Origin: DALYDP01 sp964541635
GTDB lineage: Bacteria > Patescibacteriota > Gracilibacteria > Peribacterales > Peribacteraceae
Assembly (NCBI GenBank): GCA_964541635.1
Contig: CAZIQM010000032.1
Location: forward strand, 1 to 14,309
Reading direction: 5' to 3'
DNA: 14,309 bases
The notes beneath the pieces were generated by a model, which did no database searches, was not told the DNA's origin, and saw only the letters and a program-made list of their open reading frames with translations. This document shows, one piece after another, positions 1 to 7,312 of this stretch. Position 1 is the stretch's first letter, and each line of letters starts with the position of its first letter. A program made the position numbers and the translations under genes.

Positions 1-1
1 C

Positions 2-1579
2 ACCCCCGGGCACGCCGACTTCGGCTCCGAGGTCGAGCGCATCCTCCGCACGGTCGACTGTGTCTTGCTCCTCGTCGACGCCCAGGAAGGCCCGATGCCG
101 CAGACCAAGTTCGTTCTCAAGAAGTCGCTGCAGCTCGGACTGCGCCCCATCGTCGTCATCAACAAGATCGACAAGCCCGCCGCCCGCCCGATGAAGGTGG
201 TCGACATGGTGTTCGATCTCTTCGGCGTCCTCGGTGCCACCAACGAGCAGCTCGACTTCCCGTACGTGTTCGCCATCGCGCGCGAAGGCATCGCCAAGGC
301 GAAGCTGGAAGACGAATCCACGGACCTCACGCCGCTCTTCGAAACGATCATGCGCCACGTCCCGGCCGCCCAGCAGCGCCTCGACGTGCCGTTCCGCATG
401 CAGCCGTCGTCCCTGGGCTACGACAACTACGTCGGGCGCTTGGCCATCGGCCGCGTGAACGAAGGCGTCGCCAAGGTGGGCGACCAGATCATCGTGAAGG
501 CCGAAGGACAGGCCGACCGCAGGGCGAAGATCACGAAGATCTTCCAGATGCAGGGCATCCGCAAAATGGAAGTGACCCAGGCCTCCGCCGGCGACATCGT
601 CACCATCGCGGGTGTGCCCGACATCATGGTGGGCGAAACGATCACGACCGACGCGAACGCCGAGCTCCTGCCGGCCATCCGCATCGACCCCCCGACGATC
701 AGCATGACCTTCATGGTCAACAACTCGCCGTTCGCGGGCAAGGAAGGCAAGCTCGTGACCACCCGCCACATCCGCGACCGCTTGCTGAAGGAAACGGAAA
801 CGAACGTCGGTCTCAAGATCGCGGAAATCCCCAACAGCGACAGCTACATCGTCTCCGGACGCGGCGAACTCCACCTCTCGGTGCTCATCGAACAGATGCG
901 CCGCGAAGGCTTCGAGCTCCAGGTGAGCCGCCCCGAGGTCATCACGCGCGACGGCCCGAACGGCAAGGAAGAGCCGATGGAGCAGGTGATCATCGACGTG
1001 CCCGAGCCCACGGCAGGCACGATCATCGATAAGCTCAACCGCCGCAAGGGCGAGATGGTCGACATGAAGACGGAGGAAGGACACTGCCGTATGGAATGGA
1101 AAGTCCCGACGCGCGGCCTCCTCGGCTTCCGCGGCGACTTCATCATCGAGACCCGCGGCGAAGGCATCCTCAACCACTCGTTCATGGCCTACGAGCCCTA
1201 CAAGGGCGATCTGCCGGGCCGCGCGCGCGGTTCGATGATCTCGATGCTTGGCGGCGTTTCGACGGCCTACGATCTCTTCAACCTCCAGGAACGCGGCCAG
1301 CTGTTCATCGGCGCCGGCATCAACATGTACGAGGGCATGATCATCGGCGAGAGCGCGAAGGACCAGGACCTCATGGTGAACGTCACGAAGGGCAAGAAGC
1401 TCAGCAACATGCGCGCCTCCGGCAGCGACGACGCCGTGAACCTGACGCCGATCAAGCCGATGGAGTTGGAAGAGGCGCTCGAGTACATCGGCGACGACGA
1501 ACTCGTGGAAGTCACCCCGGTGAACATCCGCCTCCGCAAGAAGATCCTGAACGAGAACGAGCGGAAGAGGGCGAAGTAA
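2..1579 (+). CDS. typA: Translational GTPase TypA/BipA, 5' end cut by window edge
   Basis: Ribosome-associated GTPase of the EF-G/LepA class, linked to stress and low-temperature growth and to ribosome assembly. The frame is open from base 2 and shows 525 residues. By comparison with the E. coli protein (about 607 aa), roughly the first 75 residues, with the P-loop, are missing. The visible part opens in the G3 motif (TPGHADFGSEVER, residues 1-13), then has GPMPQT and the G4 motif NKID (54-57). Domain II, the EF-G-like domains and the family C-terminal region follow, with SGRGELHLSVLIEQMRREGF, PTRGLLGFRGDF, GKKLSNMRASGSDDAV and DDELVEVTPVNIRLRKK. A TTG at 65 could be mistaken for a start, but it lies inside the G domain. 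Codons are strongly C/G-ending. An intrinsic terminator follows 11 bp after the TAA. Confidence 0.97.
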   Translation, partial: TPGHADFGSEVERILRTVDCVLLLVDAQEGPMPQTKFVLKKSLQLGLRPIVVINKIDKPAARPMKVVDMVFDLFGVLGATNEQLDFPYVFAIAREGIAKAKLEDESTDLTPLFETIMRHVPAAQQRLDVPFRMQPSSLGYDNYVGRLAIGRVNEGVAKVGDQIIVKAEGQADRRAKITKIFQMQGIRKMEVTQASAGDIVTIAGVPDIMVGETITTDANAELLPAIRIDPPTISMTFMVNNSPFAGKEGKLVTTRHIRDRLLKETETNVGLKIAEIPNSDSYIVSGRGELHLSVLIEQMRREGFELQVSRPEVITRDGPNGKEEPMEQVIIDVPEPTAGTIIDKLNRRKGEMVDMKTEEGHCRMEWKVPTRGLLGFRGDFIIETRGEGILNHSFMAYEPYKGDLPGRARGSMISMLGGVSTAYDLFNLQERGQLFIGAGINMYEGMIIGESAKDQDLMVNVTKGKKLSNMRASGSDDAVNLTPIKPMELEEALEYIGDDELVEVTPVNIRLRKKILNENERKRAK

Positions 1580-1590
1580 AAGAGCTTACA

Positions 1591-1615
1591 AGAGAGGGCT
1601 TCGGCCCTCTTTTTT
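1591..1615 (+). terminator. Intrinsic terminator of typA
   Basis: A 7-bp perfect stem (AGAGGGC / GCCCTCT) around a TTCG tetraloop, extendable by two pairs, is followed by a run of T. It begins 11 bp after the typA stop, so the gene ends its transcript here. Confidence 0.93.
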
Positions 1616-1642
1616 GTGTCACGGATGCGCTGCCGCGCGGGC

Positions 1643-1668
1643 GCTCCTTTTGCGGCGCCAAAAGGAGC
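1643..1668. repeat. Perfect 10-bp inverted repeat with 6-nt spacer
   Basis: GCTCCTTTTG, spacer CGGCGC, CAAAAGGAGC. It lies in the non-coding gap between typA and the MFS gene and has no T-run, so it is not a typical terminator. CCAAAAG recurs just after it. The shape recalls short dispersed intergenic palindromes seen in many bacterial genomes. Whether this one is multicopy cannot be judged from one window. The rest of the gap (1616-1837) shows no other gene I can support. Confidence 0.5.
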
Positions 1669-1823
1669 CAAAAGCGCTGCGCCGCCGAATTCCTCTCCTG
1701 ATACCCCCACCGCTACCTGCGGCGGCGCGCTCCCACCCAAACGGGAAAAATACGTTCGTGCGCCGTGGCGCTTCTCATTGCTTCTTGCGTGTCGCCGATA
1801 CGTTATGCGAGCGGCATATGGGC

Positions 1824-1829
1824 TACAAT
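1824..1829 (+). promoter_or_regulatory. Candidate -10 element for the MFS gene
   Basis: TACAAT lies 8 nt before the ATG at 1838. No good -35 is visible at the usual distance and there is no Shine-Dalgarno site. A transcript starting about 7 nt downstream would begin almost at the start codon, suggesting a leaderless mRNA. Confidence 0.45.
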
Positions 1830-1837
1830 CGAGGCGA

Positions 1838-3034
1838 ATGACGAACTTCCAGCGGATCGTCGCGTCGAAATTCCTGTCGAATCTCTATTTCGCGATCCCG
1901 ATCACGACCTTTTTCTTGTATGCGAAAGGCCTGTCATTCACCCAGATCATGTTGTTGGAGTCGGTGTTCTTGCTTGCCGATCTGTTGTTCGAAATTCCCA
2001 CGGGGATCATCGGCGACAAAGTGGGGAGGAAGTGGAGCATCGCGTGCGGGCAGGCAATCGTGCTGTTGTCGTGGATTCCATGGTTCATGAGTGATTCATT
2101 CGGCATGTTCGCGGTATTCTATTTTATTTGTGGCATCGGCGCGGCTTTCCAATCGGGTTCCGACCAGGCGCTGATTTACGAGGATCTGAAAGAACGGGGG
2201 AAAGAGTCGCTCATGCAGGTGTATATCGGCCGCTATCTCGCGGCTGCGACGCTTGGATTCGCTGCGGCCGGGCTCATGGGCGGCTTCATCGCCGTGCAAC
2301 ACGACATGTCCGTTTTCTATTGGCTGTACGCGATGACTGCTGGCATGCAATTCGCCGGCATGCTCGTCTTTTTGACCGTTCGCGAACCCGCTCTTCGATC
2401 GGACGAAACCGTCGGTGTCGAGCACGAAAAGCAAAACGCGCTCCAGCACTTCGCCGAAGGATTCCGCCACATCCGCCATCATCCGAAATTGCGGAAGATC
2501 GTTTTCCTGACGCTTTCCACGTTGCCGTTCTCGTTCGTACTCGTTTACATTTTCCAGCCGTATTTCGCTGTCGCGGGCGTGGCTCCGCAGTGGTACGGCG
2601 TGGCCGTCGCACTCGCGTCTCTTGGTACCACGGCCGGAAAACTCTGGGCGTATAAGTTCGAACGATGGTTCGGCGTCGAGGCTGGAACGCTCCTCGCCAC
2701 CATGCTTCCCGGAATCGCATGGTTCATGATGGCGCTCGTTTTCGATCCTGTCTTTTCATTCGTGCTGTACATCGCCACCGATGCCATCGGCAATATGCGC
2801 GATCCTATCCTCGCCGATTATTCCAATCGCCATATCTCTTCCAAGAACCGCGCGACAGTGATTTCAATCATCTATTTGCTGGAATCTCTCTATTCGATGA
2901 TCGCCCGCCCGCTCGTTGGCGTATTGGCAGATATCGATCTCCGTTATGCGTTCGTCGCGATGGGGTCCGTGATCATCCTCGGCGCCATTTTCTTCCGCAT
3001 CACAAAAGACGACGCTGAAAGCGTAGTGGATTGA
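1838..3034 (+). CDS. Major facilitator superfamily (MFS) transporter
   Basis: Inner-membrane secondary transporter of 398 aa, the usual MFS size, with alternating hydrophobic segments along its length. The MFS motif A is clear at residues 56-65 (GIIGDKVGRK), in the loop between helices 2 and 3. A charged central loop (about 182-220) separates the halves. The second half contains RDPILADYSNRH and NRATVISI, typical of drug/sugar-type MFS_1 proteins. The substrate cannot be read from sequence. The frame is open back to 1616, but that part is Arg/Pro-rich and unlike a transporter N-terminus. ATG 1838 gives a normal cytoplasmic start (MTNFQRIVASKF) and sits behind a TACAAT hexamer. Codons are less C/G-biased than in typA (many TTG, ATT, TAT), a possible sign of a different origin. 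No terminator is visible after the stop. Confidence 0.88.
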   Translation: MTNFQRIVASKFLSNLYFAIPITTFFLYAKGLSFTQIMLLESVFLLADLLFEIPTGIIGDKVGRKWSIACGQAIVLLSWIPWFMSDSFGMFAVFYFICGIGAAFQSGSDQALIYEDLKERGKESLMQVYIGRYLAAATLGFAAAGLMGGFIAVQHDMSVFYWLYAMTAGMQFAGMLVFLTVREPALRSDETVGVEHEKQNALQHFAEGFRHIRHHPKLRKIVFLTLSTLPFSFVLVYIFQPYFAVAGVAPQWYGVAVALASLGTTAGKLWAYKFERWFGVEAGTLLATMLPGIAWFMMALVFDPVFSFVLYIATDAIGNMRDPILADYSNRHISSKNRATVISIIYLLESLYSMIARPLVGVLADIDLRYAFVAMGSVIILGAIFFRITKDDAESVVD

Positions 3035-3043
3035 AGCGTGGTT

Positions 3044-3118
3044 TTACCCAATCAACTCCTTCGCGCCTTTGGTCCTGCGGAGGATGAACTTCGCGAGTTC
3101 CATGACGGGCAGGAGACC
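3044..3118 (-). pseudogene. Remnant of a P-type ATPase gene 3' end; left copy of direct repeat
   Basis: Read leftward this encodes GLLPVMELAKFILRRTKGAKELIG and a stop: the last 24 codons of a calcium ATPase. It matches the end of the intact gene at 4244-4318 in 67 of 75 bases and 22 of 24 residues. Both amino-acid changes are conservative (I/V and K/R) and the others are silent, so the copies diverged while still coding. Homology stops abruptly near 3119. There is no upstream coding sequence or start, so it is not an active gene. It begins 9 bp after the MFS stop. Confidence 0.85.
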
Positions 3119-3152
3119 GACACGACCGCATAAAAGCTGCTAATGCAAGACT

Positions 3153-3191
3153 TTGACAATTATGTACAAAATATAAAAAATGTAGTATTTT
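3153..3191 (+). promoter_or_regulatory. AT-rich promoter region of the 275-aa gene
   Basis: A consensus TTGACA (3153-3158) opens a markedly AT-rich stretch unlike the surroundings. Possible -10 hexamers are TATAAA (3172-3177; 13-bp gap, short) and TAGTAT (3183-3188; 24-bp gap, long). Neither has the ideal spacing, so the exact promoter is uncertain, but this is the obvious place for one. Confidence 0.5.
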
Positions 3192-3195
3192 ATCT

Positions 3196-3330
3196 ATGTT
3201 CTTTCAGAACATCGGTTATGTTCAGGAAAGGGTGAGGCAGGTCTCGAGCGTCGCGCGCGGCATTCGGGACCTGTCTCACGTGAGATAGTCCGGCACCCCA
3301 CGGTTTTGGGGAAAACACGAAAGAAGGTGC
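3196..3330 (+). promoter_or_regulatory. Structured leader with alternative pairings, upstream of the 275-aa gene
   Basis: About 135 nt of non-coding leader holds several inverted repeats. ATGTTCT (3196-3202) pairs with AGAACAT (3206-3212), and the same GAACAT can instead pair with ATGTTC at 3218-3223, so two hairpins exclude each other. CAGGTC (3238-3243) pairs with GACCTG (3268-3273). A 12-bp palindrome, TCTCACGTGAGA, lies at 3274-3285. CCCCA (3296-3300) pairs with TGGGG (3307-3311). The leader ends in a Shine-Dalgarno-like AGAAGG before the ATG at 3334. It matches no riboswitch class I recognise. It could be a cis-regulatory RNA or an independent small RNA. Confidence 0.5.
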
Positions 3331-3333
3331 GTG

Positions 3334-4161
3334 ATGGCTAGCCCTGTCACAATCAGTTTGGACGAATTGAAAATCGCCCATGCACTCCAAGAGCGCTTGC
3401 TGAAGAAGTTGAAACCTCAAGAATTGCAGCCGCTGATCGATGACCCCGTGAAGATGGATCGTCTCGTCGCTTTCGTTCGCGCTCGCTGTCCGAAGTTATT
3501 CGTCGAGCCGGATGCCCACCGTCGCGTTCGTAGGATCTTGGGTGACGACTTCCATGGCGTTGACGCCATGGAGCGCCACTTCGGTATGCTGAGCGAGGGG
3601 GCGAGAGAGTCGTACATGTCGATCTGCTTGCGAGACCATCGGACGATGGAGTTCCTGACTGAGGAGCGGACGCTGGAGATCGTGGAAGAATGCAAAGGTA
3701 CGCACGTTTTGTTTGCCGTGAGCCTTCAGCACTGTTTGTGTGATATCCATGCCATGAGGAGGGATCGGTTTATCTGCGATGAGGATGATCCGTGGTTTGG
3801 AGAGGCGAAGCAGCGGCAGCGGTGGTCTTCGATGCGTTCCCGCGATCCGTGGATCTTGGTTCGCAAGGACGTGGTGACGGATTCCGTGGAGAGGAATATC
3901 GAGGGGCAGAAGAAGTACGTGGCGGAGCACTTCCCCCATGAACGCTTCCTCTTGCCGGTCGAGTTTTCCCAGGTCGCGATCATCCGATTCCTCGAAACCG
4001 GTGAAAAACTGGCTTGCGACTCTATTATTCGATTCCCGGTTCCGACCTCCAATGAGTGCAGCTGGGTGCATATGTGCTACGAGAAGTACGACAAATTGTC
4101 GGTATATGAATGGCACGGGCGCGTACACGGCGCCTTGTCGTTATTGGCCCGGACGTTCTGA
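3334..4161 (+). CDS. Unrecognised 275-aa protein in a cassette-like segment
   Basis: Function unknown. The protein is soluble, with no signal peptide or membrane helix. It starts with a charged, helix-rich region (about 8-120) and has nine Cys (52, 98, 120, 134, 136, 148, 228, 242, 248), including a CLCD stretch at 134-137. A more hydrophobic segment runs at about 206-225 (LLPVEFSQVAIIRFLETGEK). From memory it resembles a multicopy hypothetical family of CPR genomes sharing that segment, but I cannot confirm this. ATG 3334 is preferred over GTG 3331 because the SD-like AGAAGG (3322-3327) is better spaced. It is one of only two genes here with a visible SD. Codons are less C/G-biased than typA or the ATPase. 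Its AT-rich promoter, structured leader and palindromic terminator lie between copies of the ATPase 3' end, suggesting a transferred unit. Confidence 0.82.
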   Translation: MASPVTISLDELKIAHALQERLLKKLKPQELQPLIDDPVKMDRLVAFVRARCPKLFVEPDAHRRVRRILGDDFHGVDAMERHFGMLSEGARESYMSICLRDHRTMEFLTEERTLEIVEECKGTHVLFAVSLQHCLCDIHAMRRDRFICDEDDPWFGEAKQRQRWSSMRSRDPWILVRKDVVTDSVERNIEGQKKYVAEHFPHERFLLPVEFSQVAIIRFLETGEKLACDSIIRFPVPTSNECSWVHMCYEKYDKLSVYEWHGRVHGALSLLARTF

Positions 4162-4209
4162 TCATGACCTTTGAGTCCGTGAGTTCCATGAATTCCCGGA
4201 CACTGACCT

Positions 4210-4242
4210 GCGGACCCTGTGCATGCACAGGGTCCGCTTTTT
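4210..4242 (+). terminator. Terminator with a perfect 28-bp palindrome
   Basis: Bases 4210-4237 form a perfect palindrome (arm GCGGACCCTGTGCA) followed by five T. It ends the 275-aa gene 48 bp after its stop. The T-run abuts the stop codon of the convergent ATPase gene at 4244. On the opposite strand the same hairpin lacks a T-tract, so it would stop leftward transcription less well. Confidence 0.93.
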
Positions 4243-4243
4243 A

Positions 4244-4318
4244 TTACCCGATCAACTCCCTCGCGCCTTTCGTCCTGCGAAGGACGAATTTGGCGAGTTC
4301 CATGACGGGCAGGAGGCC
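4244..4318. repeat. Right copy of the 75-bp direct repeat (3' end of the ATPase gene)
   Basis: This is the last 24 codons and stop of the intact ATPase gene. It matches 3044-3118 at 67 of 75 positions, in the same orientation and at an offset of exactly 1200 bp. The sequences part immediately beyond both ends. Confidence 0.87.
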
Positions 4319-6925
4319 TGCCACGGCGACGAGGACGACGATCCATTCGATGCGGTCGATGGGTTCGGTGCTGAAGGCGTTCTGCAGGAATGGCACGGTG
4401 AGGATGAGCCCCGCGGGCAGCAGCTGCGCCAGCACCGAGGCGTTCAGCCACGCGTTGCCGAAGGGAGAGCGGAAGGCCGAGCGCAGGGGATGGCGGAAGA
4501 CGTACGCCTTGCAGAACTCCATGAGCATGAGCGTCATGAAGGTCATGGTCGTGGCGGTGGTGGAGCTGCGGCCCGTGCCGAGCGCCCACAGGAACACCGA
4601 GAGCGTCGCGGCCGCCGCGTAGAGCGCGCTCGTGCCCATGAGGGCGAGCACGATGGGCGAGAAGATGCTTTTGCGCGGGTCGCGCGGCGGGCGGTGCATG
4701 AGGTCGCGCTCGACCGGGTCCACGGCCAGGGCCATGGCGGGCAAGCCGTCGGTCACGAGGTTCACGTAGAGGATCTGCACGGCGGTGAGCGGCGCGGGCA
4801 TGCCGAACGCGGAGGCGATGCCCATCACGATGATCTCGGCCATGTTCGCCGAGAGCAGGTACATGAGGTATTTGCGGATGTTGTCGAAGATCGCGCGGCC
4901 TTCTTCCACCGCGGCGACGATCGAGGCGAAGTTGTCGTCCGTGAGCATCATCGACGCGGCTTCCTTCGACACGTCCGTGCCCGTGATGCCCATCGCGATG
5001 CCGATGTCGGCTTTCTTGAGCGCGGGCGCGTCGTTCACGCCGTCGCCCGTCATGGCCGTCACTTCCCCGAGTTCCTGCAGCGCCGTGACCACGCGGAGTT
5101 TGTGGCTGGGGGAGACGCGGGCGAAGATGTCGATCGACCGAAGCTCGCGCTTGAACGTCCCTTCATCCATCGCGTCGAGCTCCGTGCCCGTCACGACGGT
5201 CCCTTTGCGCAGCAGTCCCAGCTCGCGCCCGATCGCTTCGGCCGTCACGGGGTGGTCGCCGGTGATCATCTTCACGCCGATGCCCGCGGCCACGCAGCGC
5301 GCGATCGCTTCCTTCGCTTCGAGGCGCGGCGGGTCGATCATCCCCACGAGCCCGAGGAACGTGAGGCCCATTTCGGCGTCGTCCACCGTCGCGTGTTCCT
5401 TCTCGGCCACGCCGAGCACGCGCAACGCCACCGCGGCCATGCCCCGGGCTTCCAGGGCCAATTCCTGGCGACGCGCCTCGGTCAGCGGCACGGCGCCGCC
5501 CGCGGTCCATTCGTGCGCGCAGGCGTCGAGCAGCACCTCCGGCGCGCCCTTGGCGTAGGCCACGCTCGAGTCGCCCCGCGCGTGGATCGTCGTCATGCGC
5601 TTGCTCTCGCTCGTGAAGGCGATTTCCTCCGTCCGCGGCTCCGCTTTGTCCAACTCGTGCTTCGCGATGCCCGCTTTTGCCGCCGCGACGACGAGCGCGC
5701 CCTCGGTCGGGTCGCCTTTGATGGTCCACGTGCCATCCTTTTCCACCGCGTGCGCGTCCGACGAGAGCGTCGCGGCCTTGAGCAGCCGCAGCAGCGCCAC
5801 CGAGGGGCCGATCGCGGTGCCGCCGTCCTGGAACTGCCCCTGCGGCTTGTAGCCGGCGCCCGTCACGTCCACCGCGCCGTCCGCGGTCACGATGCGGCGC
5901 ACGGTCATTTCGTTCTTCGTGAGCGTGCCCGTTTTGTCGGTGCAGATGACGGTCGTGGAGCCGAGCGTTTCGACCGTCGGAAGTTTCCGGACGAGCGCGT
6001 GGCGCTTCACCATCCGCTGCACGCCGATCGCGAGCGTGATGGTCACGACCGCGGGGAGCGCCTCGGGGACGACGGCCACCGCGAGCGCGATGCCGAAGAT
6101 GACCATCTCCACCAGGGGTTCGCCGTGCAGCACGCCGCTTCCCACGATCACGGCGATGATGGCGAGGGCCGCGAGCGCGAGCAGGCGCCCGATGCGGTCG
6201 AGGTTCTTCTGCAACGGGGTGGGGCCGGACGACACCGTGTCGAGCAACCCGGCGATCGTGCCGAATTCCGTGCGCATGCCGGTCAGCGCCACGACGGCGC
6301 TTCCGCGGCCTTGCGTGACGGACGTTCCGGCGAAGGCCATGTTCTTGCGGTCGCCCACGGGCAGCGCCTCGTCCGCGAGGGCGTCGGTCGATTTCGCCAC
6401 GGGGACGGATTCGCCGGTGAGGGGCGATTCGTCGATCGAGAGCTGCATCGCGGTGAGCAACCTCGCGTCCGCGGGCACTTTGTCGCCGGCTTCGAGGAGC
6501 ACCACGTCGCCGGGCACCAACTCTTCCGCGGGAACGTCCTGCTCCTCGCCGTCGCGCAGCACCGTGGCCGCGGGGGCCGACATTTTCTGCAGGAGCTCCA
6601 TCGCGCGTTCGGCGCGGTATTCCTGGAAGAAGCCGAGCCCCGCCGAAAACAGCACGATGACGCCGATGCTCGCCGCTTCGATGTCGTGGCCCAGCCATAG
6701 CGACAGCCCCGCGCCGAGCAGGAGGATGACGATGAGGAGGTTCTTGAATTGCGCGAAGAAGAGGCCGATCGGCGACGCGCGCTTCGCCGACCGCAGCACG
6801 TTGCGTCCGTATTCGTCCAACAGCGCGCCGACTTGCGTCGACGACAATCCGATCTCCGTATCGGCATCGAGCGTCGCGACCGTTTCGTCGACGCTGAGGG
6901 TGTGCCATGCGCGGGTGTTTTGCAT
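4244..6925 (-). CDS. Calcium-transporting P-type ATPase, P2A (SERCA-like)
   Basis: Membrane pump that uses ATP to export Ca2+ from the cytoplasm; 893 aa, normal for bacterial P2A pumps. In order: N-terminal cation-ATPase domain (about 5-75), actuator motif TGES (170-173), M4 VPEALP (E288), phosphorylation site DKTGTLT (D330), nucleotide-binding GDPTEGA (404-410) and KGAPE (459-463), hinge TGDGVND (626-632). Residues equivalent to both SERCA calcium sites are present: E288 in M4, N694 and E697 in M5, N722, T725 and D726 in M6, E803 in M8. This supports Ca2+ over Na+/K+ or Mg2+. The frame is open to 7219, but those 98 codons cover a terminator and a promoter and are low-complexity; ATG 6925 gives the family N-terminus. 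TATCCT lies 6 nt before the ATG and there is no SD. Its 3' end is duplicated at 3044-3118. Confidence 0.95.
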   Translation of the reverse strand: MQNTRAWHTLSVDETVATLDADTEIGLSSTQVGALLDEYGRNVLRSAKRASPIGLFFAQFKNLLIVILLLGAGLSLWLGHDIEAASIGVIVLFSAGLGFFQEYRAERAMELLQKMSAPAATVLRDGEEQDVPAEELVPGDVVLLEAGDKVPADARLLTAMQLSIDESPLTGESVPVAKSTDALADEALPVGDRKNMAFAGTSVTQGRGSAVVALTGMRTEFGTIAGLLDTVSSGPTPLQKNLDRIGRLLALAALAIIAVIVGSGVLHGEPLVEMVIFGIALAVAVVPEALPAVVTITLAIGVQRMVKRHALVRKLPTVETLGSTTVICTDKTGTLTKNEMTVRRIVTADGAVDVTGAGYKPQGQFQDGGTAIGPSVALLRLLKAATLSSDAHAVEKDGTWTIKGDPTEGALVVAAAKAGIAKHELDKAEPRTEEIAFTSESKRMTTIHARGDSSVAYAKGAPEVLLDACAHEWTAGGAVPLTEARRQELALEARGMAAVALRVLGVAEKEHATVDDAEMGLTFLGLVGMIDPPRLEAKEAIARCVAAGIGVKMITGDHPVTAEAIGRELGLLRKGTVVTGTELDAMDEGTFKRELRSIDIFARVSPSHKLRVVTALQELGEVTAMTGDGVNDAPALKKADIGIAMGITGTDVSKEAASMMLTDDNFASIVAAVEEGRAIFDNIRKYLMYLLSANMAEIIVMGIASAFGMPAPLTAVQILYVNLVTDGLPAMALAVDPVERDLMHRPPRDPRKSIFSPIVLALMGTSALYAAAATLSVFLWALGTGRSSTTATTMTFMTLMLMEFCKAYVFRHPLRSAFRSPFGNAWLNASVLAQLLPAGLILTVPFLQNAFSTEPIDRIEWIVVLVAVAGLLPVMELAKFVLRRTKGARELIG

Positions 6926-6931
6926 GGCCGA

Positions 6932-6937
6932 AGGATA
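6932..6937 (-). promoter_or_regulatory. Candidate -10 element of the ATPase gene
   Basis: Read leftward, TATCCT lies 6 nt before the start codon (6925). It sits downstream of the terminator at 6973-7007, so the pump needs its own promoter. The closeness to the ATG suggests a leaderless mRNA. No convincing -35 is seen. Confidence 0.42.
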
Positions 6938-6972
6938 GGGGAGTCGCGCCCGCGGCTCCAGGAGCGCCCGCG

Positions 6973-7007
6973 AAAAAACAGCGCCGTGATCTTGCGGATC
7001 ACGGCGC
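6973..7007 (-). terminator. Intrinsic terminator between lipoprotein and ATPase genes
   Basis: Read leftward, an 11-bp perfect stem (GCGCCGTGATC / GATCACGGCGC, loop CGCAA) is followed by G and six T. It starts 21 bp after the lipoprotein stop and separates that gene from the ATPase. Confidence 0.93.
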
Positions 7008-7028
7008 CTTTCGAGCGACTTTGCATCG

Positions 7029-7238
7029 TTACCTGGCAGGGGAAGGTTCTTGGTCACGAATGTCGGACGGTTCCGATCGGATGCGGTATGCGATCCGTCC
7101 GGAGGCGCCGCCTTCGTAGAGGCAGGAACGTTCGTGCGCGCAGCCTTCCGCGTAGACCGATATGGTCGTCCGTCGGTTGGCGCACCCTGCTCCGAGAAGC
7201 AGGCAGATACCGGTTGCAAAGATCAAACGCGTGAGCAT
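7029..7238 (-). CDS. Small putative lipoprotein, 69 aa
   Basis: Function unknown. The N-terminus MLTRLIFATGICLLLGAGC has a basic residue, a hydrophobic core and a lipobox-like end (LLGAG before C19), so it is probably lipid-anchored. Gly at -3 is not the usual Leu, which weakens the call. The mature part (about 50 aa) is polar, with two Cys (33 and 39) that might form a disulfide. ATG 7238 is preferred because AGGGAGGG, the best Shine-Dalgarno site in the window, lies just upstream; the open frame to 7322 lacks one. A sigma70-type promoter (7313-7340) and a terminator (6973-7007) flank the ORF, making it a complete single-gene unit and supporting that it is real despite its size. Confidence 0.68.
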   Translation of the reverse strand: MLTRLIFATGICLLLGAGCANRRTTISVYAEGCAHERSCLYEGGASGRIAYRIRSEPSDIRDQEPSPAR

Positions 7239-7274
7239 GAGACGCCCTCCCTGGCTCGAAATGCGACGCCCCTT

Positions 7275-7291
7275 CCCGAATCCCATTCGGG
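7275..7291 (-). promoter_or_regulatory. Hairpin in the lipoprotein mRNA leader
   Basis: A 7-bp perfect inverted repeat (CCCGAAT, 3-nt loop, ATTCGGG) in the 5' UTR, upstream of the Shine-Dalgarno site. There is no T-run, so it is not a terminator. It may stabilise the short mRNA or be a protein site. Confidence 0.4.
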
Positions 7292-7312
7292 ACATGCGGA
7301 GTGTCATAGTGC

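Noticed and set aside
1616..1837. 74-codon extension of the MFS protein
   Set aside because: Arg/Pro-rich, contains the inverted repeat at 1643-1668, and begins right after the typA terminator.
4223..6700. 825-aa rightward open frame opposite the ATPase gene
   Set aside because: GC-rich antisense shadow: repetitive His/Arg/Glu/Gly/Val composition with no domain, while the opposite strand has every P-type ATPase motif.
6926..7219. 98-codon N-terminal extension of the ATPase
   Set aside because: It covers an intrinsic terminator, a promoter and the lipoprotein gene, and is unlike P-type ATPase N-termini.
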